Assembly: GCF_029952445.1 (NCBI RefSeq)
Contig: NZ_JAQPPK010000002.1
Location: 1-64,000, forward strand
Length of the DNA stretch: 64,000 nt
DNA from: Paenarthrobacter nitroguajacolicus
GTDB lineage: Bacteria > Actinomycetota > Actinomycetes > Actinomycetales > Micrococcaceae
Direction: 5' to 3'
Made by a program: the position numbers and the translations under genes
Notes under the pieces: model-generated
Told to the model about the DNA's origin: nothing
The model's database searches: none
Seen by the model: only the letters and a program-made list of their open reading frames with translations
Shown: positions 1 to 8,527 of the stretch, piece by piece
Layout of the letters: every line of letters begins with the position of its first letter
Position numbering within the stretch: position 1 is the first letter of the stretch

Positions 1-839
1 CGCTCGATCCTCAGCGCCAGGGTGCGCAGGCCGCGCAGCGCCAGCCAGGCCTCGAACGGGCCGGCGATGCCGCCGTGGATGATGCGGTGGTGAAGTAGCG
101 CGGCGCGCAGCTCCGGATTCGACGTCACCAGGGCGCCGAGGACGACATCCGAATGCCCGGCCAGGTATTTGGTCACCGAGTGAAGCACGACGTCGGAACC
201 CAGGCTGAGGGGCTGCTGCACCAGGGGCGTGGAGAAAGTATTGTCGGTGACCACGATGGCGCCCGCGGCATGGGCGGCGTCGGTGAGGGCACGGATATCG
301 GCGATTCCGAGCATGGGGTTGGTGGGGCTTTCAAGCCAGAGCAGGTCCGCTTTCCTGCCGTGTTCCGGGCTGATCAGTGCCTTGACGGCCTCCGTGTCGG
401 TGATGTCCACGGTGCGTAGCTCCAGGAAACCCTTCTCTGCCAGTTCCGTAGCCATCACCAGCGATCCTGCGTAGCTGTGGGTGGGCATCACGACAACACC
501 GCCGGCGGGCACCAGTGACAGTGCCGAACTGACCGCTGCCAGTCCTGAGGCGTAGAGCAGTCCAGGGAGCGTAGCGCCCTCCAGCTTGGCCAGTGCGTCC
601 TCGAAGGGATCCCAGGTGGGGTTGGCGTAGCGTCCGTATCCCCGGTCTCCGTCTCCGAGGCTGCCTGTTCCGAAGTATGTGGAGGACAGGACGATGGGCG
701 GATTCACCGGCTCATCGTGGGCGCGCTCCGGGCGGCCGGCAGCAACCACAACGGTTTCAGGGGACAATTCGGCTGCGTGCTGATCGGAAAGGCTCATGGT
801 TTCAGCGTAGTCGCGGAGAATGCTGTGGATGAAAGGCAT
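1..839 (-). CDS. Cystathionine gamma-synthase/lyase-type PLP enzyme (partial)
   Basis: This is the N-terminal ~279 residues of a Cys/Met-metabolism PLP-dependent enzyme (fold type I); the C-terminus lies beyond base 1. Such enzymes act on O-acyl-homoserine or cystathionine in the cytosol. The reverse-strand reading shows the family start (NPPIVLSSTYFG), the glycine/tyrosine region PTHSYAGSLV, the PLP-aspartate region (LESPTNPML) and the lysine that forms the Schiff base, in SVTKYLAGHSD. Two starts are possible. ATG at 839 has AAAGG 6 nt upstream; ATG at 797 (MSLSDQHAAEL) has no Shine-Dalgarno but may be the conserved start. I use 839 because of its ribosome site. The gene is divergent from tmk, 41 bp away. 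Exact substrate (synthase or lyase) cannot be told from this part. Confidence 0.85.
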   Translation of the reverse strand, partial: MPFIHSILRDYAETMSLSDQHAAELSPETVVVAAGRPERAHDEPVNPPIVLSSTYFGTGSLGDGDRGYGRYANPTWDPFEDALAKLEGATLPGLLYASGLAAVSSALSLVPAGGVVVMPTHSYAGSLVMATELAEKGFLELRTVDITDTEAVKALISPEHGRKADLLWLESPTNPMLGIADIRALTDAAHAAGAIVVTDNTFSTPLVQQPLSLGSDVVLHSVTKYLAGHSDVVLGALVTSNPELRAALLHHRIIHGGIAGPFEAWLALRGLRTLALRIE

Positions 840-868
840 TACGCGCCTTTGCTGTCAGGGAAGCTCGG

Positions 869-881
869 TAGGCTAGACGCG
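869..881 (+). promoter_or_regulatory. Probable leaderless promoter of tmk
   Basis: A -10-like TAGGCT (869-874) lies exactly 6 nt before the GTG start at 881 and no Shine-Dalgarno is present. This is the geometry of leaderless actinobacterial transcripts, where transcription begins at the start codon. No clear -35 box is seen. Confidence 0.45.
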
Positions 882-1540
882 TGAGTATTCAGAGCACAGG
901 TCTTTTCATCGCGTTCGAGGGCGGGGATGGAGCGGGCAAGTCCACACAGGCTGCCCGGCTCTCCGACGCCCTTGAATCCCGGGGACTTTCCGTACTGCGC
1001 ACCCGGGAACCGGGCGGCACCCCGATTGGCGAGAAACTGCGTTCATTGGTGCTGGACCATGGGCACGGCACCATCGATGCCCGCACTGAAGCCCTGATGT
1101 TCGCGGCAGCCCGGGCAGCCCACGCCCACCAGGTAATCCGCCCCGCCCTGGCCAGTGGAACGGTGGTCATCACTGACCGCTACATCGATTCTTCCGTTGC
1201 CTATCAGGGTGCCGGTCGCGGCCTGGGCGCTGAAGGCGTGCTGTCCCTTAACGAATGGGCCACCGAAGGCCTCCATCCGCACCTGACGGTCCTGCTCGAC
1301 GTCGATCCCGCGGACGGCCGCCAGCGCCGCACCGCAGGCGATGCCACCGAGGACCGGCTCGAATCCGAGCCCGACGATTTCCACTCGGCCATCCGCCACG
1401 CTTTCCTTGACCTGGCCCAGGCCGCACCGTCTAGCTACCTGGTGCTGCCTGCCAGCGAGGAGATCGACGCACTGGCCGCCCGGATCCTGGAGCGTGTGGA
1501 GTCACTGTTGGGTGACCGAGTTCCCGGCCTGCGCCCGTGA
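881..1540 (+). CDS. tmk: Thymidylate kinase
   Basis: Phosphorylates dTMP to dTDP in the dTTP pathway. The 219-residue length is normal for bacterial Tmk. The P-loop is at residues 13-22 (EGGDGAGKST), the dTMP-binding TREPGGTPIGEKLR follows at 41-54, and the DRY motif is at 99-101 followed by SSVAYQGAGRGL. Start is GTG at 881 with a probable leaderless promoter. The stop overlaps the GTG start of holB by four bases (GTGA), so the two are translationally coupled, an arrangement common in actinobacteria. Confidence 0.97.
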   Translation: MSIQSTGLFIAFEGGDGAGKSTQAARLSDALESRGLSVLRTREPGGTPIGEKLRSLVLDHGHGTIDARTEALMFAAARAAHAHQVIRPALASGTVVITDRYIDSSVAYQGAGRGLGAEGVLSLNEWATEGLHPHLTVLLDVDPADGRQRRTAGDATEDRLESEPDDFHSAIRHAFLDLAQAAPSSYLVLPASEEIDALAARILERVESLLGDRVPGLRP

Positions 1541-2688
1541 GCGTCTGGGACGATCTCCAGGGGCAGGCTCCGGTTGTCGCGCAGCTGAAGCAAGCGGCGC
1601 AGGGCGACTCCGGGCTCACCCATGCCTGGCTGTTCACCGGTCCCCCGGGCTCAGGCCGTTCGAACGCTGCCAAGGCCTTCGCCGCTGCGTTGAACTGCGA
1701 ACAGGACGATGTCACCCAGCGGGGCTGTGGAGTCTGCGCGGCCTGCCACACCATCCTGGGTGAAACGCACTCGGACGTGACATTCGTGCGGACGGAAAAA
1801 GTCACCATCACCATTGATGAAGCCCGCGAGCTCGTGTCCAAAGCAGGAGACCGACCCGCCACCGGCCGCTGGCGCATCATCGTGGTGGAGGACGCGGACC
1901 GCATGGCCGAGCGCACCACGAACGTCCTGTTGAAGGCCATCGAAGAACCTACCCCGCGAACTATCTGGATGCTGTGCGCCCCTTCGCCCGCAGATGTCCT
2001 GGTCACCATTCGTTCCCGCTGCCGCCCGGTGAGCCTTCGGCTTCCCCCGGCCGCCGACGTCGCGGATCTTCTGGTGAGGCGCGACGGCGTCGACCGCCAG
2101 CTCGCCGAGCGGGCCGCGCGTGCAGCCCAAAGCCACATTGGCATCGCCCGGCGACTGGCCCGCGACGCCGACGCCCGGGAGCGTCGACTCGAGACCGTTC
2201 GCATCCCCCTGGGACTGCGGGGAGTGACCGCCGCCGTCATGATGGCCGAAAAGTTGGTCAAAATCGCCACGGAAGAAGCCAACAGCTCCAACGACGAACG
2301 TGACGCCGCGGAAAAGATCGCACTGCTCGCAAGTCTCGGCGCCCCCGAATCCGGGACATTGCCGCCCTCCATGCGCAGCCAGGTAAGGCAGCTTGAGGAT
2401 GACCAGAAACGGCGGGCCAAACGCTCCATCACCGACTCGCTGGACCGCACCCTGACCGATCTCCTGTCCTTCTACAGGGACGTGCTGATCATCCAGTTGG
2501 GGAACGCCGTTGAGCTGGTCAACGTTGAGCTGAGGGGCGATCTGGAGGAATACGCCGGTCGCTCAACGCCGGAGACCACCTTGGCCCGGATGGACGCCAT
2601 CAATAAAGCCCGGGTACGAATCACCACCACCAACGTGGCGCCGCTGTTGGCGGTCGAGTCCATGGCAACCAGCCTCATCCAGCAATAG
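1537..2688 (+). CDS. holB: DNA polymerase III subunit delta'
   Basis: Clamp-loader subunit of the replicative polymerase. The 383-residue protein has an AAA+ Walker-A-like loop GPPGSGRS at 35-42 in which the usual lysine is arginine, as expected for the non-ATP-binding delta' subunit. A zinc-binding cysteine set is visible (C54, C64, C67, C70), then EDADRMAERTTNVLLKAIEEP and the SRC arginine-finger motif (IRSRCRP). Start is GTG at 1537, overlapping tmk by 4 bp. The next gene begins 8 bp after the stop and may be in the same transcript. Confidence 0.96.
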   Translation: MSVWDDLQGQAPVVAQLKQAAQGDSGLTHAWLFTGPPGSGRSNAAKAFAAALNCEQDDVTQRGCGVCAACHTILGETHSDVTFVRTEKVTITIDEARELVSKAGDRPATGRWRIIVVEDADRMAERTTNVLLKAIEEPTPRTIWMLCAPSPADVLVTIRSRCRPVSLRLPPAADVADLLVRRDGVDRQLAERAARAAQSHIGIARRLARDADARERRLETVRIPLGLRGVTAAVMMAEKLVKIATEEANSSNDERDAAEKIALLASLGAPESGTLPPSMRSQVRQLEDDQKRRAKRSITDSLDRTLTDLLSFYRDVLIIQLGNAVELVNVELRGDLEEYAGRSTPETTLARMDAINKARVRITTTNVAPLLAVESMATSLIQQ

Positions 2689-2696
2689 GAGAACGC

Positions 2697-4334
2697 ATGA
2701 CGTCCGCACCACGCCGGCCCGCCGGTAGCCCTTCAAGGGACCGGTCTGCCCAGCTTTCTGCGGGTGATGCTGCCCGTCAGGGCGCTGCCCGGCGTGGAAC
2801 CCGCAGCCGCGGGTTCGCAGCAGTTTGTGTTGCTTTGGCCTCAATGTTGATCCTCAGCGCCTGCACGGTACCTTTCCTGCCGGCGCCCACGGCGAAGCCC
2901 TCCACCAGCACGGTGGATCCATCCATCGCTGCCTCAGCTCCCGAGGGCCTGGAAAAGTTCTACTCGCAGGCAGTGGAGTGGAGTTCCTGCGGGGATGGCC
3001 TCCAATGCGGGAAAGTCCGTGTTCCCGTGGACTACGCCCAGCCTGGTTCCGATGAAATCACCCTCGCAGCAATCAAGCTGCCAAGCACCGGAGACAAAAA
3101 GGGATCCATCCTGGTCAACCCCGGCGGCCCCGGGGGCTCGGGCGTGGACTTCATCAAGGATGCCGGGACCACACACTTCACGGAGAAACTGCGGGCCAAT
3201 TACGACATCGTGGGCTTCGATCCCCGCGGAGTGAAGGATTCCGCACCGGTCAAATGCATGACCGATGCAGAACGTGACGCCGCCCGGGAGAAGGTGTTCC
3301 GCAAGGACACCGATGAGGGACTGGCAGAAGCGATCGCGTTCAACAAGTCCTTTGCCGAACAGTGTGCCCAGCAGACTGGCCCCATCCTGGGACACATCGA
3401 CACCGTAAGCGCCGCAAAGGACCTGGACATCCTGCGCGCTGTGGTCAACGACTCCAAGCTCAACTACCTGGGCTTCTCCTACGGAACGTTCCTGGGATCA
3501 ACCTATGCCTCGCTCTTCGCGGACAACGTGGGCCACCTGGTTCTTGACGGAGCCGTGGACCCCTCCATCAGCAACGAGGAACTGACCGCGGGCCAGGCCC
3601 GTGCGTTCGAAAAGGCCATCCACACGTACGTGGCCAGCTGCCAGAAACAGAACCAGTGCCCCATGAGCGGGTCCGTGGACAACGGCGTGCAGGAAATCCG
3701 GGACCTCATCAGCGCTGTGGACCAGAACCCGCAAACCGCCAAGGATGGCCGGCTCGTGACCGGAAACGACTTCGTCAACGGCCTCATCCTGCCGCTCTAC
3801 AACGACCAAAGCTGGCCGGCGCTCACGCAGGCCCTGGACAGCGCCTTCTCCGGAGACGTTTCCCAGATGATGCGGCTTGCCGATCTTGGGGCTGACCGCG
3901 AGCCCAACGGCACGTACAGCTCCAACTCGGCCTTCGCCTTCCAAGCCATCAACTGCCTCGATTACCCCATGGTCATGGACACCGCAGGCATGCGTGCGGA
4001 GGAGGCCCGGCTTCTGCAGGAGTCGCCCACGTTTGGCTCGTTCTTTGCCTACGGTGGCGTGAACTGCAAGGACTGGCCCTACCCCAACACCCGCACACCG
4101 GCACCCGTCAAATACACCGGCCAAGCCCCCATCGTGGTTGTAGGCACCACCGGCGACCCCGCCACTCCCCTCGCCTGGTCCCAGTCGCTGCGCAAACAGC
4201 TTGAGAACGCATCGCTCGTCACCTGGGAAGGCGAGGGGCACACCGCCTACGGCCGCTCGAACTCTTGCGTCAGCACCGCCGTCGACGACTACTTTGTTGA
4301 CGGAAAGCTGCCGCAGGACGGCCTCACCTGCTAG
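2697..4334 (+). CDS. Secreted alpha/beta-hydrolase lipoprotein, tripeptidyl aminopeptidase-like
   Basis: Likely a cell-surface serine peptidase that removes short peptides from protein N-termini (Streptomyces TAP / SlpD-like family). After a basic N-terminus there is a hydrophobic stretch ending in a lipobox LSAC (residues 53-56), so lipid anchoring at C56 is expected. The oxyanion region NPGGPGGSG and the nucleophile motif GFSYGTF (S261) are present. The other triad residues are D487 in GTTGDPATPL and H515 in GEGHTAYG. A TAP-like C-terminal domain supplies these last two. ATG at 2697 has AGGAG 6 nt upstream. The stop codon overlaps that of the convergent HAD gene in a CTAG sequence. Confidence 0.9.
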   Translation: MTSAPRRPAGSPSRDRSAQLSAGDAARQGAARRGTRSRGFAAVCVALASMLILSACTVPFLPAPTAKPSTSTVDPSIAASAPEGLEKFYSQAVEWSSCGDGLQCGKVRVPVDYAQPGSDEITLAAIKLPSTGDKKGSILVNPGGPGGSGVDFIKDAGTTHFTEKLRANYDIVGFDPRGVKDSAPVKCMTDAERDAAREKVFRKDTDEGLAEAIAFNKSFAEQCAQQTGPILGHIDTVSAAKDLDILRAVVNDSKLNYLGFSYGTFLGSTYASLFADNVGHLVLDGAVDPSISNEELTAGQARAFEKAIHTYVASCQKQNQCPMSGSVDNGVQEIRDLISAVDQNPQTAKDGRLVTGNDFVNGLILPLYNDQSWPALTQALDSAFSGDVSQMMRLADLGADREPNGTYSSNSAFAFQAINCLDYPMVMDTAGMRAEEARLLQESPTFGSFFAYGGVNCKDWPYPNTRTPAPVKYTGQAPIVVVGTTGDPATPLAWSQSLRKQLENASLVTWEGEGHTAYGRSNSCVSTAVDDYFVDGKLPQDGLTC

Positions 4335-5077
4335 AGGTGCCGGGCTTCGCGCTTCTCCACTAGGAGCGGGAGCTGCTTGATGGAATCGACGACGGCGGTG
4401 GCGCCGGCCGCGCGCAGGGTCGCCTCTGAGTGTGAGCCGGTCAGCACGCCCGCGATGAGTGAGGCCCCCGATCGGACGCCGGAGAGCATGTCCGAGCTGG
4501 TGTCTCCCACCACGGCGACTTCCCGCACATCATCAAGGTCCAGGGCGAGCACTGCCGTAAGGATCATGTCCGGATGGGGTCGTCCGCGTCCGGCATCGGC
4601 GGGACAAAGGCTGAGGTCGGCAAGGCCCATCCAGCCCAACGATTCGAGCACCATGTTCTGGGTGTGGCGCCCGAAACCCGTGGCCAGGCAGATCTGCATG
4701 CCGGATTCGCGCATCCACAGGATGGCGTCTTCTGCGCCGGGAATGGCGCGGACGCCGCCGTCTTCGATGAGTTCGTCGAAAGCCCGCTCGAAGACCTTGT
4801 TGGCGCTTACCGCCGCGGCGGGATCATCGAAGAGGTGGCTGAAGACGGTCATTTTGGAGAAGCCCATGGTGTCCCGGGCGTAGCCGAGCATGCTTTCGAA
4901 CCGGCTGCTGCCTGGCTCGATGCCGTGTTCGGCCAGAGCCTGGGACATGGCCCGTTCGGTGCGGCCATCGTCGGTAATGGTGGTGCCTACCATGTCCACG
5001 ACTGCCAGCCGCAGCCGGTTGGGTGTGTGGTTGGCGTCCCTGGTCAGTGCGTCCCCGGTCATTTCGTCCCCGGTCAT
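4331..5077 (-). CDS. Phosphonatase-like HAD hydrolase
   Basis: HAD-superfamily phosphohydrolase of the phosphonatase-like group. The 248-residue protein starts motif I with LRLAVVDMVGTTITDDG (nucleophile D28), has motif II-like LATGF, and ends motif III/IV with VAVVGDTSSDMLSGVRSGA. Phosphonoacetaldehyde hydrolase itself uses a cap lysine; the substrate of this subgroup is uncertain. A longer reading frame begins upstream at 5188, but ATG at 5077 is preceded by AAGGAG at 7-nt spacing, so I use 5077. It is convergent with the peptidase gene and their stop codons share four bases. Confidence 0.85.
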   Translation of the reverse strand: MTGDEMTGDALTRDANHTPNRLRLAVVDMVGTTITDDGRTERAMSQALAEHGIEPGSSRFESMLGYARDTMGFSKMTVFSHLFDDPAAAVSANKVFERAFDELIEDGGVRAIPGAEDAILWMRESGMQICLATGFGRHTQNMVLESLGWMGLADLSLCPADAGRGRPHPDMILTAVLALDLDDVREVAVVGDTSSDMLSGVRSGASLIAGVLTGSHSEATLRAAGATAVVDSIKQLPLLVEKREARHL

Positions 5078-5216
5078 TGGGCGGCTCCTTCGGCTGTTGG
5101 CGTGGCGCCATGGCGCCACAGTTGATTCCCCAGCTTCCGGGGACCGGGAAACGCCCTCCTGAACCCGGCCCGACGCCCGGGTGAACATCCCCGCAACGGC
5201 GACCCCAGCGTTCGTT

Positions 5217-5246
5217 TTGACCCGGGTGCGGTGCCTCTATTACAGT
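5217..5246 (+). promoter_or_regulatory. Probable promoter of tRNA-Thr
   Basis: TTGACC (5217-5222), an 18-bp spacer and TACAGT (5241-5246) form a sigma-A-like promoter about 43 bp before the tRNA. The rest of 5078-5289 shows no other feature. Confidence 0.5.
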
Positions 5247-5289
5247 TATGTCTTGCGTGATCGCCCGGGAAACCGGGGATGAACGCGGT

Positions 5290-5362
5290 GCTTCCTTAGC
5301 TCAGTCGGTAGAGCGTTTCACTCGTAATGAAAAGGTCATCAGTTCGATTCTGATAGGAAGCT
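5290..5362 (+). tRNA. tRNA-Thr (anticodon CGT)
   Basis: A complete cloverleaf of 73 nt. The acceptor stem pairs GCTTCCT (5290-5296) with AGGAAGC (5355-5361). The anticodon stem is TTTCA/TGAAA with loop CTCGTAA, giving anticodon CGT (5323-5325), which reads ACG. The T-arm is ATCAG-TTCGATT-CTGAT. CCA is not encoded. Confidence 0.97.
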
Positions 5363-5368
5363 CGGTTG

Positions 5369-5407
5369 AACCCCCGGAAATCTACGGATTTCTGGGGGTT
5401 CTTTTTT
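5369..5407 (+). terminator. Rho-independent terminator after tRNA-Thr
   Basis: AACCCCC-GGAAATC pairs with GATTTC-TGGGGGTT around a short loop and is followed by CTTTTTT. This ends the tRNA transcript ahead of hipBA. Confidence 0.85.
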
Positions 5408-5426
5408 ACCCCAGGATTCAGGGCGG

Positions 5427-5520
5427 TGATCGAAATATCGAACATTTATCCCGACTGTCTGTATGTACGAAATATTGAACATAGACGCCGTGTGGCCATA
5501 TGATCGATATATGGAACATT
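5427..5520 (+). promoter_or_regulatory. hipBA promoter with three 37-bp-spaced direct repeats
   Basis: Three 20-bp near-identical repeats start at 5427, 5464 and 5501, exactly 37 bp apart; the core is CGAAATAT-GAACAT. A promoter is embedded: TTGAAC (5475-5480, inside repeat 2), 18-bp spacer, TATGAT (5499-5504), then ATG of hipB at 5511 inside repeat 3. The repeats are probably the operator for autorepression by HipB (inference). The 37-bp spacing is about 3.5 helical turns. Confidence 0.65.
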
Positions 5521-5768
5521 CCGAGGCCACCCCCTTTTATCGTGCTGTAGATGGGGCTTCGTTGGGCCGCGCCATCAGCGAGTCGCGCAAGGAAGCCGGA
5601 TTGACCCAACAGGAGCTTGCGGACCGACTAAAGGTCACACGGGGAACCATCGTCCGATTGGAACGCGGAGAAGCCGTATCCTTGGTGGTCGCCATGAACG
5701 CAATCAGGACTCTAGGGCGCGATGTTGCACTGGTACCGCGGTTCTCGAAGCTTCAGGTCCGCCCATGA
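5511..5768 (+). CDS. hipB: HipB-like antitoxin (XRE family)
   Basis: An 85-residue DNA-binding antitoxin expected to neutralise and bind the HipA kinase and to repress its own operon. An XRE helix-turn-helix spans about residues 17-65 (LGRAISESRKEAGLTQQELA, then VTRGTIVRLERGE). The frame is open upstream to an ATG at 5463. ATG at 5511 sits 6 nt after a good -10 box, which suggests a leaderless transcript, and starts just before the domain, so I use 5511. Its stop overlaps the ATG of hipA by 4 bp. Confidence 0.85.
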   Translation: MEHSEATPFYRAVDGASLGRAISESRKEAGLTQQELADRLKVTRGTIVRLERGEAVSLVVAMNAIRTLGRDVALVPRFSKLQVRP

Positions 5769-7009
5769 CTCCCCGTAAGAAGCTGGATGTCTTTCTTCGC
5801 TCGAGGAAGGTTGGCGAACTGACGGGAAACGGGCTTAAGCTCGCGTTCCAGTACGACCCCGAAATTGTGTCGGAATACGGCGCTGGTTCCATACTGCTTT
5901 CACTTTCGATGCCCCTCAGCCGAAGGAAGTTTGAGGGCCCCGTGGTCTACGACTTCTTCGACGGACTCCTGCCCGAGGGGCAGGTACGCTCACACCTTGC
6001 GAAGGAAAACGGCCTCTCGACGCCCGATGCTTTCGGCCTGCTCCGCGTGCTCGGGGCTGACTGCGCCGGGGCAGTCCAGGTTCTCCGGCCCGGCGAATCA
6101 CCTGAAGTCCCGGGCGCAGCCATTCCGATGACCGACGATGAGGTCACAACAGTGGTGGAATCACTCCCCACGTGGGACCTGCCGAATGATTTCCTCGTGA
6201 CTGCATCCCTGGGCGGCATCCACTCTAAAGTGCTCCTCACCCGCCAAGGTGAAGGCTGGGCATGGCCTGGCCGAGGAGCAGCGTCCACCCACATCATCAA
6301 ACCGGCTCCACTGGAGTCCGCCATCCCAGATCTTTTGGCCTCGGAAGACTGGGCATTGAAAGTCGCAGCCGCCACGGGGCTCACCGCAGCAAAGAGCCGC
6401 CTTCAAATTTTTGGATCCCGGGAAGCAATCATCGTGGACCGCTTTGACCGGGCATCCGATGGCAGCCGAATCCATCAGGAAGATTTCACCCAGGCATTGG
6501 CGCTCGGAAGTGGGGCCAAGTACGAAGGCACATCGACCCCGCCCTCGCGACTTACCCGGCTGGCGAACGCGGCCGCTCTCCACACGCGCGATGACGCCGC
6601 ATTCCGAAGGGCACTGCTGAGGGCTGTCACTTTCAACGTGGCAATCGGAAACGGTGATGCACACTCGAAAAACTATTCCCTCACGCTCCTTGACGGCGGC
6701 GAGTTGCGCCTTGCCCCGCTCTACGACGTAGCTCCGACCTTGCTGCTGTATGCACCAAGTAACAACGCGGGTCACACCGTCGGCGGGCAGATCCGGTTGG
6801 GCTACATCACCCTGGAACACTTGGTTCGTGAAGGTGCGGCTTGGGGCATGGACAAAGAGGATGCCCGGCAGACCGCCGTTTCGGCTTTGGAGGCACTGGG
6901 GTCCGCCGCCTCCACTTCCCAACCACCGGAACGACTGGAATTCCTGCGAAAACTGGTTCCAGCGCGAGTGGAGGACCTACTGATCGGCGGCACGGCCAGG
7001 CGGCAGTGA
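5765..7009 (+). CDS. hipA: HipA-like serine/threonine kinase toxin
   Basis: Toxin of a type II toxin-antitoxin pair. Characterised HipA kinases phosphorylate aminoacyl-tRNA synthetases (GltX in E. coli) and induce dormancy. The 414-residue length is usual. Visible are the N-terminal HipA domain with FFDGLLPEGQVR, a P-loop-like segment SLGGIHSKVLLT, VDRFDR, the catalytic-loop motif GNGDAHSKN with catalytic D298, and the metal-binding aspartate in APLYDVAP. It is coupled to hipB by an ATGA overlap. Its stop lies 9 bp from that of the convergent carboxyltransferase gene. The kinase motifs are intact, so the toxin is probably active. Confidence 0.92.
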   Translation: MTPRKKLDVFLRSRKVGELTGNGLKLAFQYDPEIVSEYGAGSILLSLSMPLSRRKFEGPVVYDFFDGLLPEGQVRSHLAKENGLSTPDAFGLLRVLGADCAGAVQVLRPGESPEVPGAAIPMTDDEVTTVVESLPTWDLPNDFLVTASLGGIHSKVLLTRQGEGWAWPGRGAASTHIIKPAPLESAIPDLLASEDWALKVAAATGLTAAKSRLQIFGSREAIIVDRFDRASDGSRIHQEDFTQALALGSGAKYEGTSTPPSRLTRLANAAALHTRDDAAFRRALLRAVTFNVAIGNGDAHSKNYSLTLLDGGELRLAPLYDVAPTLLLYAPSNNAGHTVGGQIRLGYITLEHLVREGAAWGMDKEDARQTAVSALEALGSAASTSQPPERLEFLRKLVPARVEDLLIGGTARRQ

Positions 7010-7018
7010 CTCCCGCAC

Positions 7019-8527
7019 CTAGCGGATCAACGCCCGGTACTTGGACCGCCGCGCTTGTAGCCCGGGCACGCCCCGTCTGACCTGACCGAAAAGTTCGACG
7101 CCGATCACCTCGCCGAGGCGGCGGCAGAACTCCACGGGTTCGGCGGCCGCATCCGGCACTTCATCCACCACGACGTCCACCACTCCCCTGGCCGCGAGCG
7201 CGGCGGCGGTGATTCCCTGACTCTCAGCAAGCTCGGCGGCCCGCGAAGTGGTCCGGTGGACGATCGCCGATGCGCCTTCGGGCGGAAGTGGAGCCAGCCA
7301 GGCGTTCCGGGCAGCGATGGTGCGGTCGGCGGGCAGGAGGGCAAGCGCCCCTCCCCCTGTCCCTTGTCCCAGCAGGACTGACAACGTAGGAACCGCAAGG
7401 CCGAGAAGGTCGTACAGGGAGCGGGCGATTTCGGCGGCAAGCCCACCTTCCTCGGCCTCCCGGGACAGTAATGCGCCCGGCGTGTCGATGACGGTAACGA
7501 GAGGCAGCCGCAGTTCCTTCGCCAACCGCATGCCGCGGCGTGCGTCCCGCAGCGAGGCCGGCCCCATCGCATTGTTCCGTTGATGCCCCACCACTACGCA
7601 AGGTGTGGCGCCGAGCCGGGCAAGGGCCACCAGCATTCCTTCGTCCTTCGTGCCGTCTCCGGCGCCGCGCAGCAACACCACATTGCTGGCAGCGTGCTCC
7701 AGGAGTTCGGCAGTGGATGGCCTCAGCGGGTCCCTTGACCGCAGGACGGAGTTCCATGCGGTTCCGGGCACCGGCTCGGAACGGATCAGCGGACCCGTTG
7801 GAAGCGCATCGTCGGTCAAGGAGCAAGTGCCGGCTTGCAGCAGGTCCAGAATCCGTCCGAAGTAGTCCCCCAACCCTTCGGGCGGAACCACGGCATCAAC
7901 CAAACCATGGTCGAAGAGGTTCTCGGCAGTCTGGACTCCGGCCGGAAACGCTTCACCGTGCAGGGCTTCGTAGACACGCGGCCCCAGAAATCCGAGGAGT
8001 GCACCGGGTTCTGCAGCGGTCACGTGCCCCAAGGAGCCCCACGACGCCATGACTCCCCCGGTGGTCGGGTGCCGCAAATACACCAGATATGGCAAGCCCG
8101 CGGTTCGATGCGCCTGCACCGCAGCCACAATCTCCACCATGGCAAGGAACGCGGGCGTTCCCTCCTGCATGCGCGTCCCTCCCGAGGCCGGCATGGCCAC
8201 CAGCGGCAGGCCAAGGTCCGTGGCACGTTCGACGGCGGACACCAAGCGGTGGGCGGCGTCACGCCCGATTGAACCGGCCAGGAAAGCAAAGTCGGACACC
8301 ACGACGGCGACGCGATGGTTGCGTATGCGGCCCTCGCCCGTGAGGACGGATTCGTCGCTGCCGGACCTGTCCCGGGCCGAGGCCAGGTCGGCTGCGTACC
8401 CGTCGTTTCCGGAACCCTCAGCCACACCCTGAACCGGACTGTCCCACGAAACGTACGTCCCGGCGTCGAGCAGGTGATCCAGCAGTTCCCGGGCACCGAG
8501 CCGACGGCGTGTGGCAGTGGCCGCCAT
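7019..8527 (-). CDS. Fused beta/alpha acyl-CoA carboxyltransferase
   Basis: A single 502-residue protein carrying both crotonase-fold halves of a biotin-dependent carboxyltransferase. The beta-like half has ASGGTRMQEG, GGVMASWGSLGHV and GFLGPRVYE. The alpha-like half has DTPGALLSREAEEGG and GQGTGGGALAL. The cysteine zinc ribbon of bacterial AccD is absent, and no biotin carboxylase or biotin carrier gene lies nearby. It may therefore borrow those subunits or act as a decarboxylase-type enzyme (inference). The reading frame continues upstream into the CoA-transferase gene, but ATG at 8527 overlaps the stop of that gene by one base (TGATG), so this is the start. Confidence 0.8.
   Translation of the reverse strand: MAATATRRRLGARELLDHLLDAGTYVSWDSPVQGVAEGSGNDGYAADLASARDRSGSDESVLTGEGRIRNHRVAVVVSDFAFLAGSIGRDAAHRLVSAVERATDLGLPLVAMPASGGTRMQEGTPAFLAMVEIVAAVQAHRTAGLPYLVYLRHPTTGGVMASWGSLGHVTAAEPGALLGFLGPRVYEALHGEAFPAGVQTAENLFDHGLVDAVVPPEGLGDYFGRILDLLQAGTCSLTDDALPTGPLIRSEPVPGTAWNSVLRSRDPLRPSTAELLEHAASNVVLLRGAGDGTKDEGMLVALARLGATPCVVVGHQRNNAMGPASLRDARRGMRLAKELRLPLVTVIDTPGALLSREAEEGGLAAEIARSLYDLLGLAVPTLSVLLGQGTGGGALALLPADRTIAARNAWLAPLPPEGASAIVHRTTSRAAELAESQGITAAALAARGVVDVVVDEVPDAAAEPVEFCRRLGEVIGVELFGQVRRGVPGLQARRSKYRALIR

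Noticed and set aside
5290..7009. Functional link between tRNA-Thr and HipA
   Set aside because: Characterised HipA acts on glutamyl-tRNA synthetase; a strong terminator separates the tRNA from hipBA, so adjacency alone is not evidence.
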